Assembly: GCA_017415945.1 (NCBI GenBank)
Contig: JAFQDR010000136.1
Location: forward strand, 1-16,100
Length of the DNA: 16,100 nt
Origin: Oscillospiraceae bacterium
Lineage (GTDB): Bacteria > Bacillota_A > Clostridia > Oscillospirales > Oscillospiraceae
Direction: 5' to 3'
Shown here: in pieces, positions 7,331 to 13,270 of the stretch
Numbering within the stretch: position 1 is the stretch's first letter
Layout of the letters: the number at the start of each line of letters is the position of its first letter
The notes under the pieces: generated by a model
What the model was told of the DNA's origin: nothing
The model's database searches: none
What the model saw: the letters and a program-made list of their open reading frames with translations, nothing else
Translations under genes and position numbers: made by a program

Positions 7331-7759
7331 ATGACTTTCAACCAAGTATTCTATTGTCCTCACTGTAAAAAAAACATTTACAAGTCAAAGTTTTTTATTT
7401 ACAAAATAGGTACTCCTATTCGTATATGTGAATACTGCAACAAGGAGTATAACCATCCTTATACGTACGAATGGAGCATACTTTCTGTATTCCATAAATT
7501 TTTCTACTGCTTTTTATCAAACGGTCGCTGGTTTTTTTTATTTTCCGCCTTCATTGAATTTACTTGTAAAGACTATTTAACAGCACTAAACTGGGCGATT
7601 GCTTGGTTGCTTGTATCCATTCTCCCTTTGATAATATTCGATTCCAAAAAAATCAAAGAATCTTATGAGCGAACAAAAAACAACCCGGAATACATTCAAA
7701 AGCTATCGGATTTGGGATGCACCAACATTGCAATTCGTATAGACCCATATTACAAATGA
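7331..7759 (+). CDS. Zinc-ribbon membrane protein, accessory unit B
   Basis: 142 residues, the same length as the paralogue at 6670-7098. The zinc ribbon is C9-P-H-C12 and C33-E-Y-C36. Hydrophobic segments lie at about 52-78 (VFHKFFYCFLSNGRWFFLF) and 83-103 (LTALNWAIAWLLVSILPLII). The tail KKIKESYERTKNNP is identical in the two copies, and the C-terminus RIDPYYK is almost so. The ribosome site is weaker (AAAAGGAAA). The gene is clearly AT-richer than the flanking phage genes, which suggests a separate origin. The function is unknown. Strong conservation of the cysteines, the tail and the promoter across copies suggests selection on function. Confidence 0.84.
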   Translation: MTFNQVFYCPHCKKNIYKSKFFIYKIGTPIRICEYCNKEYNHPYTYEWSILSVFHKFFYCFLSNGRWFFLFSAFIEFTCKDYLTALNWAIAWLLVSILPLIIFDSKKIKESYERTKNNPEYIQKLSDLGCTNIAIRIDPYYK

Positions 7760-7767
7760 ATCTCAAT

Positions 7768-7801
7768 CCACCGGAATTAAATCCGGTGGATTTTTCATTT
7801 T
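7768..7801 (+). terminator. Rho-independent terminator of accessory unit B
   Basis: Stem CCACCGGA (7768-7775) and TCCGGTGG (7782-7789), loop ATTAAA, then ATTTTTCATTTT. It is a near-identical copy of the terminator after unit A and lies between convergent genes. Confidence 0.88.
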
Positions 7802-8230
7802 CTAAATAAACTTCTCTTTACGCTGTTATCGCTTCGTCCAAGACCATAAGCCAAACCAATGGACAAATCATAGAGAGCACTCGTGCCGAACTCCTGTATC
7901 ACTTGCCACTTCGCCCAATAATCGGCTTGTTCATCTGTCATGCCCAGAGCCAAGGCTTCGTGCATCGCCCAATTATAGGCATCGCTATAGCCTTCCATTG
8001 CTGAATCCCAAGTGCTGCCTTTTCCTCATAGTCCCCGGGCTTTCCCAGCATCGCCTCCATGGGAGTCAGCAAAACAGGATCCTTTTTCGGCTCTGTTCCA
8101 ACAAGCCCATGTCCACCGCAACGGCTTCTTCCTCCATTGTCGCCGCATCGGGCTTGTTAAGTTCTCGGAACACTTCCCGCCAGATCTCGTCTTTCTGCTC
8201 TTTTCGCTTCAAATACCCTCTTATGTGCAC
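7795..8230 (-). pseudogene. Frameshifted short paralogue of the 579-residue phage protein (unit B)
   Basis: Read leftward from GTG at 8230 (VHIRGYLKRKEQKDEIWREV), the frame stops early. Two -1 changes, one in an A5 run near 8083-8090 and one in an A4 run near 8018-8024, restore a continuous protein of about 145 residues: ...PDAATMEEEAVAVDMGLLEQ, then KKDPVLLTPMEAMLGKPGDY, then MEGYSDAYNWAMHEALALGM and the stop at 7795. The 5' region aligns by eye with the start of the gene at 11167 (AAAGGAGG and the codons for VHE-REKEKKQKIW), and the C-terminal GMTDEQADYWAK resembles GFSKEQAQKIAK there. It thus looks like a short, broken relative of that gene. Both lesions are single A losses in homopolymers, so a sequencing error is possible. 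Confidence 0.72.
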
Positions 8231-8252
8231 TATCGCTCACCTTCTTTCGCTT

Positions 8253-8303
8253 GGGCACCCGCAAGGGGTGCCCCTACGATTCCCCCTCCCAAATCGGGAG
8301 GGG
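8253..8303. repeat. 51 bp double-hairpin repeat, copy 1
   Basis: The sequence is identical over 51 bases to 11190-11240, in the same orientation. It contains two hairpins, GGGCACC(C)/(G)GGTGCCC and CCCCTCCC/GGGAGGGG, joined by CTACGATT. The two copies sit about 20 bases upstream of the related leftward genes starting near 8230 and 11167, so they mark homologous positions in the duplicated units. Confidence 0.88.
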
Positions 8304-8310
8304 TTTGTTT

Positions 8311-8398
8311 TTATTCCTCGGCGTTTCGGAGGCTTACGCTGCGGGCATCCCATGCCTGCCGGGCACGTTCCCAGCCGCCACCTCCGGGACTCTTGAAA
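8311..8398 (-). pseudogene. Possible C-terminal remnant of another leftward gene
   Basis: The minus strand has an open frame of 28 codons plus a stop with no start: FKSPGGGGWERARQAWDARS, then VSLRNAEE and TAA at 8311. Its composition is that of a real protein end, and its 5' boundary coincides with the -35 box of the unit C promoter, just as the unit A remnant ends at the unit B promoter. No full-length relative is in the window, so this stays tentative. Confidence 0.35.
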
Positions 8399-8421
8399 AA
8401 CAGAAAGATTCGGTCTATACT
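8393..8421 (+). promoter_or_regulatory. sigma-A promoter of accessory unit C
   Basis: TTGAAA (8393-8398), spacer of 17 bases, TATACT (8416-8421), followed by GAAAGCGAAA as in unit A. The block TTCGGTCTATACTGAAAGC differs from that of unit A at a single base. The start codon lies 36 bases after the -10 box. Confidence 0.86.
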
Positions 8422-8456
8422 GAAAGCGAAAACTTTTCAACGAAAGGCACCATACC

Positions 8457-9407
8457 ATGCAAAACACTGTACGCAAAATGCTGTTTGTTACCATCGTCGG
8501 TTTCTCTGCCGGAATCGCAAATATAATTCTTTATAAGCACCTTGGCCAGAACAACGCCCCTTGGCTTGCCTGCTCATTATTCTTGCCCGTTGTTTTGCAT
8601 TTGGGCAGTATTCTGTCTGTCCCCTGCAAATTAAGTGTCAAAGTTTCCACCGCATTCTTCCTGATTATGGTTTCACACCTTGGCATTTCGTTTGCCGCAT
8701 TTCTCCCCGGAGCACCTCTCTATTTGCTGGATATCGCAGATCTATACGCCCCCTTCGGCACAACACTCTCGGCACTCATTTCCATGTACTTTCATCAAAA
8801 AGCGCAGCGCGAGCCACCGGAAGAAGTGATACGTTGTTCAAACTGCAGAGTCATTTTCCATAAATACGACGCATTCTGTCCACAATGCCAAACAATTTCT
8901 CCGTTTGTGCAAAAAACCATAGATCATTTCCCCAACAAACGTCCTTTGGACTTCACTCCTGACATACAAAAATATGTTTTTTGCTGCCCTCACTGCGGGA
9001 TTTTGTACAGAGAAGATAAAGCAGGAAGAAGTACCGAGATTACTGCGATAGCGTTGGGTACACCCCTCCGTGCTTGCCGCAGCTGTCATTGGTTTTCCAT
9101 TGACCCTCAATACGGCGAGTGGGTCTATATGTCGAAAGCAGATCGTTTACGCCACTTATTTCACATCGACCTATATGTATCTTCCTGCTTTTTTGCAGTT
9201 GCTACTGTGACTACAGAATATAAAAACACTCTGCTCACCGTAATTATTTTTTCTATTGCTGTAATTCTCACAGCAATATGGACACACATACGCCTTCAAG
9301 ACGATATCAAAAACTCTCTGCAAAGAGCAAGGCGCAACCCCACCTATCCTTACATTCTAAAGCGAATGGGATATGAAAACTTCATCAGCAAAAGCATCGA
9401 TCTCTAA
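8457..9407 (+). CDS. Long zinc-ribbon membrane protein, accessory unit C
   Basis: 316 residues. The N-terminal half has about four hydrophobic segments (roughly 8-26, 34-56, 64-84, 95-112). A first zinc ribbon follows, C127-S-N-C130 and C141-P-Q-C144. The C-terminal 145 residues repeat the plan of the two short paralogues: a second ribbon C177-P-H-C180 and C207-R-S-C210, the block GTPLRACRSCHWF, a hydrophobic pair (238-255, 258-277) and the tail DIKNSLQRARRNP, then LKRMGYENFI. It is therefore a fusion or extended form of the same family. It converges on the 579-residue gene, with 20 bases between the stops and no clear terminator hairpin. A weak AAAGGC precedes the ATG. The function is unknown. 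Confidence 0.83.
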   Translation: MQNTVRKMLFVTIVGFSAGIANIILYKHLGQNNAPWLACSLFLPVVLHLGSILSVPCKLSVKVSTAFFLIMVSHLGISFAAFLPGAPLYLLDIADLYAPFGTTLSALISMYFHQKAQREPPEEVIRCSNCRVIFHKYDAFCPQCQTISPFVQKTIDHFPNKRPLDFTPDIQKYVFCCPHCGILYREDKAGRSTEITAIALGTPLRACRSCHWFSIDPQYGEWVYMSKADRLRHLFHIDLYVSSCFFAVATVTTEYKNTLLTVIIFSIAVILTAIWTHIRLQDDIKNSLQRARRNPTYPYILKRMGYENFISKSIDL

Positions 9408-9427
9408 AGCAAACCCAAGTTCTTTCT

Positions 9428-11167
9428 TTATCTTCTTCCATATTTCAAATATACTTCCATAGGTGTAAACATTTTGCGATACAGCATATCTTCGGAAGCA
9501 CTTTGGATGTTAGCTTTTGCCAATTCATGTTTTGCTATTTTTTGAGCCTGTTCCTTAGAAAAGCCATTTTGATAATAATGATTTACCAAATTGGAATATT
9601 CAGAATTATCTCTCAAAATTTTTTCCTGAGTAAATTCATCTGCAAAATTCCCGGCAATACCATGAATAGCTTCACCCAAAGACTCAGACTTTACCGCTCT
9701 TTTAACCATATTTTCGATAGGCTCACTCATAGAAGCTCGTAATCCATTTGCAGCACCATACAAAATAGCCTGTTGATTATTTGCACCATTCAATCTCGCT
9801 TGTTCCAGCGACTCTCCACCTACATCGAAAGCTGACTTCACAGCACCTACAACAGGACCTAAACCCACTGAAACCACATCATCAAACGCCTTTGTGGTAT
9901 TACTGTAAATATTCCCCGCCGTAGCTCCATACCGCTTTGTCAAAAAATCCGCAACCGCTTCATCAACAATCTTTGAATACACACCGGGAGTCAACGTTTT
10001 ATCGTCACTGATTCTCCCGGTTGCACTGTACTCTAAAAATTTATTGTAACTGTCAAGCGTTTTGCTGCCGCTCAAGCCTCGGGCAGCAATAGCATGTCCT
10101 AACACATCGATACCGCCATCCGCAATTTGTTTTCTGATTGTTTCGGCAGTTTGTTTAGACGCCTCATGGCTCACAGCATGTCCCTTTGTATTGCGATAGC
10201 CATGGATACTCGCCCCTGTCTGATCGGAACCGGTCACACCGCTTGTCATTGCCCACATTCCGCCGTATTTTCGGGATGCTTCGGCAGCCTGTTTTCCAAT
10301 TCTCTGTGCGTGTTCATTATGCGCCTCGGAATAGCTCTTATTGGCATTTACCCAGTGCTGTTTTGTACGCTCAGCAAACTCTCCCGTTTTGTTGGCCTGC
10401 TCAGTCTGAGCTTCGGAATAGGCTGCATTGGCATCGCCCCAGTGTTTCACAGCCTTCTTTGTCTGCTCTTTGATTTCCTTCACAGCGCCGTCCGCCGCTT
10501 GTCGATTCATTTCCGACTGCGCAGCCATAGTTTGTCCGGCACTTTCAAATACTTTGCAGGCTTTCTCACCTGTTTTCAGTCCCTGATTCATAGCCATCCG
10601 TGAATTGGCTGCCTCCACTTCGGCATTTTTGCTCCACACATCTCCAATAATTTCTCCCGTTTTTTCGAACAGTTCCTTTTTGGCAGAGTGCCTTCTCTGC
10701 ATATACCCACCGATTTCTTCCCGTAATCTGCGGTTCTCACGATTCACAAGCTCGGCAAATTCACGAGCCTCCCGAGGGTTTTTGCTGTACAGATACCCAA
10801 ACCGATTGTTTTGAGAGCTATCCCAATCTTGTTTGGGATGCCAATCCTCATCGCCCTCTATTTCCTGCCCCGTTGCTTGCTGCCACTTTTGATAATTGGG
10901 GTCGCGCAGCAAAGCCTGTCTCCGAACCTGATCGGTTTGGTGCTGTACCCACCCCGCAGCCGCTTGTTTGGCAAAATCGGGCTGTTCACTTTTACCCGAA
11001 GCTTTCTGCCCAATATTGGGTCGATATGGGTATTTTTCTATTTTTGGCTCTCCCCACTCCGCTCGCCATACCATATCCTCTGTTTTTTGGTCTTTTTCAT
11101 GGAGCCGAGTCCAAATTTTCTGTTTTTTCTCCTTCTCTCGCTCATGTACCCACTTGCGTGCCATCAT
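9428..11167 (-). CDS. Large helical phage protein, candidate internal/ejection protein
   Basis: 579 residues. AGGAGG lies three bases before the first ATG and six before the second (11164), so the start may be 11164. The N-terminus is highly charged (HEREKEKKQKIW). The middle is long alpha-helix with a 29-residue tandem repeat, KHWGDANAAYSEAQTEQANK at 241 and QHWVNANKSYSEAHNEHAQR at 270. Residues about 430-500 (GPVVGAVKSAFDVGGESLEQ, then ARLNGANNQQAILYGAANGL) match a pattern seen in large virion-internal and tape-measure-type proteins of Bacillota phages. It lies directly after the major capsid gene. An ejection or tape-measure-like role is inferred. A broken relative lies at 7795-8230. Confidence 0.72.
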   Translation of the reverse strand: MMARKWVHEREKEKKQKIWTRLHEKDQKTEDMVWRAEWGEPKIEKYPYRPNIGQKASGKSEQPDFAKQAAAGWVQHQTDQVRRQALLRDPNYQKWQQATGQEIEGDEDWHPKQDWDSSQNNRFGYLYSKNPREAREFAELVNRENRRLREEIGGYMQRRHSAKKELFEKTGEIIGDVWSKNAEVEAANSRMAMNQGLKTGEKACKVFESAGQTMAAQSEMNRQAADGAVKEIKEQTKKAVKHWGDANAAYSEAQTEQANKTGEFAERTKQHWVNANKSYSEAHNEHAQRIGKQAAEASRKYGGMWAMTSGVTGSDQTGASIHGYRNTKGHAVSHEASKQTAETIRKQIADGGIDVLGHAIAARGLSGSKTLDSYNKFLEYSATGRISDDKTLTPGVYSKIVDEAVADFLTKRYGATAGNIYSNTTKAFDDVVSVGLGPVVGAVKSAFDVGGESLEQARLNGANNQQAILYGAANGLRASMSEPIENMVKRAVKSESLGEAIHGIAGNFADEFTQEKILRDNSEYSNLVNHYYQNGFSKEQAQKIAKHELAKANIQSASEDMLYRKMFTPMEVYLKYGRR

Positions 11168-11189
11168 CGATCCTCCTTTGTTCCTTTTC

Positions 11190-11240
11190 GGGCACCCGCA
11201 AGGGGTGCCCCTACGATTCCCCCTCCCAAATCGGGAGGGG
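11190..11240. repeat. 51 bp double-hairpin repeat, copy 2
   Basis: Identical in sequence and orientation to 8253-8303. It occupies the gap between the capsid gene stop (11248) and the 579-residue gene start (11167). The two copies directly flank a 2.9 kb segment holding that gene and the unit C zinc-ribbon gene. On the leftward transcript it could form two stable hairpins and tune expression after the capsid gene. Confidence 0.88.
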
Positions 11241-11247
11241 ATTTTTG

Positions 11248-12330
11248 TTAGTTGGGAGTGTCGGAGCCGCTGTAGGAGCTGCAGCTCATCATGCGCAGCA
11301 GACGCTCGGGATAGAGAATGGTGGCGCCGTTGGTCTCCAGCTTGAAGCCCACGGTGCTGAACTGGTTCAGAGGGCCGCCGATCTCACTCTTGTCGTGAAT
11401 GATCATCTGCAGACCGCCGCCCTCGGGGTCGATGATGCCGAAGGAATCCTTGCCGAACATATAGGTGGCATAGGTCACGGTGCCCGCCTTGTTGGCGTAC
11501 TCGTCATCCAGCACGGGAGCAAACACATTTTCCACAAAGCGGCAGCCGTGGAGCTCACCGATCTCGCCGTTGAACAGCTCCTCGGGTGCGGCATACTTAT
11601 GGGCCTCCAGCCAGCCGGGGCTGTTGCGCAGGTCAAAGGCCACACTGGGATGGATGACTGCGTAATACTTGCCGTCGATGGTGGGCACACGGTTCTTCTT
11701 CATGAGGGTCACCGCCTTGGCGATCATCATGGGGGTCATCATGCTCATAGCCTCTGCGGATGCCTCCATTTCGTTGCAGGCAGCGGGGGTAGAAATGGCC
11801 TCACCGCTTGCCAAATCCACATTGTCGCAGTAGAGCACATTGGTATTCACCAGCAGACGGTCACGGATCAGAGTCTCCTGAGTCAGTGCGGCGGCAGCGC
11901 CCATTTCGTCGCATGCGCCCAGGATTACAGGGTCATATGCGTGCATTTCCAGCTGGTCGGTAATGGATGCGTAGGTGCCGTACTGCTCGATAATGCCGGT
12001 CTTGCTGCTCATACCGAACTTCTGACCGGTGGGGATGACACCTTCCTGCAGCATACGGGCCTTTTCAAAGGTGTTCCACTTGCGCCATTCCACATACTTG
12101 CCGTTGTTGGCGGGCAGAGGCTGCAGCTTGGCAAACTGAGCATAGAGCATTTCGGGTCTTGCGTTCTCCAGCAGGGTGGTATCGTAAAAGGTTTTCATTT
12201 CCCCGCTCAGGGTTTGAGCGGCATTGAATTTCGAGGTTTCGCCGGTATAGGCGTTAACGTAGTTGGAAGTGCTGTTAACCACGGTACCTGCCTCGGCAAA
12301 CAGCTGCAAATTCATAGTAGTGTGATTCAT
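11248..12330 (-). CDS. Major capsid protein, N4-gp56 family
   Basis: 360 residues from the ATG at 12330 (MNHTTMNLQLFAEAGT), eight bases after AAGGAG. An in-frame ATG at 12336 is too close to that site. The sequence follows the N4-gp56 capsid family: YGTYASITDQLEMHAYDPVI in the first half, YYAVIHPSVAFDLRNSPGWL in the middle, and YMFGKDSFGIIDPEGG with GPLNQFSTVGFKLETNGATI near the end, an HK97-type shell subunit. The N-terminal NLQLFA (residues 7-12) copies the start of ribosomal protein L27 and predicts cleavage by the Prp-type protease encoded two genes upstream. Repeat copy 2 separates it from the scaffold-like gene. Confidence 0.93.
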   Translation of the reverse strand: MNHTTMNLQLFAEAGTVVNSTSNYVNAYTGETSKFNAAQTLSGEMKTFYDTTLLENARPEMLYAQFAKLQPLPANNGKYVEWRKWNTFEKARMLQEGVIPTGQKFGMSSKTGIIEQYGTYASITDQLEMHAYDPVILGACDEMGAAAALTQETLIRDRLLVNTNVLYCDNVDLASGEAISTPAACNEMEASAEAMSMMTPMMIAKAVTLMKKNRVPTIDGKYYAVIHPSVAFDLRNSPGWLEAHKYAAPEELFNGEIGELHGCRFVENVFAPVLDDEYANKAGTVTYATYMFGKDSFGIIDPEGGGLQMIIHDKSEIGGPLNQFSTVGFKLETNGATILYPERLLRMMSCSSYSGSDTPN

Positions 12331-12356
12331 ATACATTTCTCCTTATCATTTATTAT

Positions 12357-12479
12357 GGCTCCCCTTTTAAGGGGAGCTGGCATCCGCGAAGTATGAGCGG
12401 ATGACTGAGAGGTAATTATGTTGAATTGACCTCTCCGTCACGGCATTCGCCGTGACACCTCTCCTTAAAAGGAGAGGCT
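12357..12479. repeat. Composite hairpin repeat, copy 2
   Basis: Same plan as 1311-1478 in a compact 123 bp form: hairpin GGCTCCCCTTTTAAGGGGAG, hairpin ATCCGC/GCGGAT, box GACTGAGAGGT, short spacer, inverse box GACCTCTCCGTCA, hairpin CGGCATTCGCCG and terminal hairpin CCTCTCCTTAAAAGGAGAGG. It fills the gap between the scaffold-like gene stop (12483) and the capsid gene. Confidence 0.87.
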
Positions 12480-12482
12480 TTT

Positions 12483-12938
12483 TTATCGGGACGGATAAAT
12501 CTTTTCGCCCCTTGCCGCCGCGCGATAAATTTCCTGCTTAAAGGCCTTACGCTGGGCACGGCTGGCATTGCGGTAGTCAAAGGTGGTGACGGTCGCTCCG
12601 CTTGGGGCCCTGCCATGCTCCACAGGCCGCGCGGCTCCTGCACGAATGGAGTTGGACAGCTCTCGTCTGGCGCCCTCCGCAATGGCACGGGTCAGCTCAC
12701 GATGGTGCATAGCCATATACGCATCCTCCACGCTCAAGCCCACCTGCGGGCCTGTGAGCTTCACAAACATGGGATTTTCCAGCTCCTTCTGCAGGTTAAA
12801 GTTTGCGTACCTGCCCGCCATTTCCGCCCCCTGCCGCTGCAGGGAATCGAAATGGCTGCGCACATCCCCACCAACGGATGCGGGAAACGCCGCGGACTCA
12901 CCTTCCGCAAGCATCTGCAAATTCATTGTTTTGTTCAT
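12483..12938 (-). CDS. Scaffold-like capsid assembly protein with Prp-cleavage motif
   Basis: 151 residues. The start ATG overlaps the prp stop (ATGA) and has AAAGGAG upstream. The N-terminus MNKTMNLQMLAEGES carries NLQMLA (6-11), parallel to the NLQLFA of the capsid protein. The rest is helical and charged (GGDVRSHFDSLQRQGAEMAG; MAMHHRELTRAIAEGARREL), with a basic C-terminus ending AARGEKIYPSR. Small, helical, charged and placed between portal and capsid, it fits a scaffolding or assembly chaperone. A basic C-terminal helix is what scaffolds of the P22/phi29 type use to bind the shell. The assignment rests on position and composition. Confidence 0.75.
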   Translation of the reverse strand: MNKTMNLQMLAEGESAAFPASVGGDVRSHFDSLQRQGAEMAGRYANFNLQKELENPMFVKLTGPQVGLSVEDAYMAMHHRELTRAIAEGARRELSNSIRAGAARPVEHGRAPSGATVTTFDYRNASRAQRKAFKQEIYRAAARGEKIYPSR

Positions 12939-13270
12939 GGTTTCTCCTTTCTTGTTTCCTCAAACTCGATATATTCGGGGTAATCCGCCGCCAGCAGCCG
13001 AAACCCTAAGACAATACTGTCCATAACCGCGGTCACCACGCAATCGAACTCCGCCACAGGGACGCATACAACCTCCCCCGCTCCCGACCGAAGAATCACG
13101 GCAATATCCTCTGCCAGCCCCCGTCGGCTGAGCCGGCGCACCGCCCCCGCAAGGGTATGCAGCAGCATGGATGCCGCGGCACAGAGGATATCCGCCCCCC
13201 GCTCCGCAAAGCCCGCGTGCCCCGCCACAGTCAGCCGGTGACCTCTGCGGTCATAGCACACACGAATCAT
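12935..13270 (-). CDS. prp: Prp-type cysteine protease, prohead protease candidate
   Basis: 111 residues from the ATG at 13270, which overlaps the portal stop by four bases (ATGA). It has the Prp signature: H18 in AGHAGF and C30 in GADILCAAAS, 12 residues apart, the spacing of the catalytic His/Cys pair of staphylococcal Prp. Prp of Bacillota removes the N-terminal extension of ribosomal protein L27 after NLQ-x-FA, and phage 80alpha capsid proteins are reported substrates. Here the next two genes both encode such motifs, so this copy probably serves phage capsid maturation. The C-terminal part (DYPEYIEFEETRKEKP) is typical of the family. It may be phage-borne or a captured host gene. Confidence 0.88.
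   Translation of the reverse strand: MIRVCYDRRGHRLTVAGHAGFAERGADILCAAASMLLHTLAGAVRRLSRRGLAEDIAVILRSGAGEVVCVPVAEFDCVVTAVMDSIVLGFRLLAADYPEYIEFEETRKEKP

Noticed and set aside
6670..7759. DNA-binding regulators because of zinc ribbons
   Set aside because: The ribbons are followed by hydrophobic membrane segments and there is no helix-turn-helix or other DNA-binding domain; CxxC pairs alone do not support this.
7795..8230. Programmed -1 frameshifting in the broken unit B gene
   Set aside because: The A-runs are not in an X-XXY-YYZ slippery register for the incoming frame, and two successive events would be needed. Mutation or sequencing error is simpler.
6608..11167. Polymorphic toxin/immunity array with displaced toxin C-termini
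   Set aside because: The layout is suggestive (one full gene, orphan C-termini, small partners), but the C-termini show no toxin motif, the partner genes are convergent instead of following in the same direction, and they have their own promoters.
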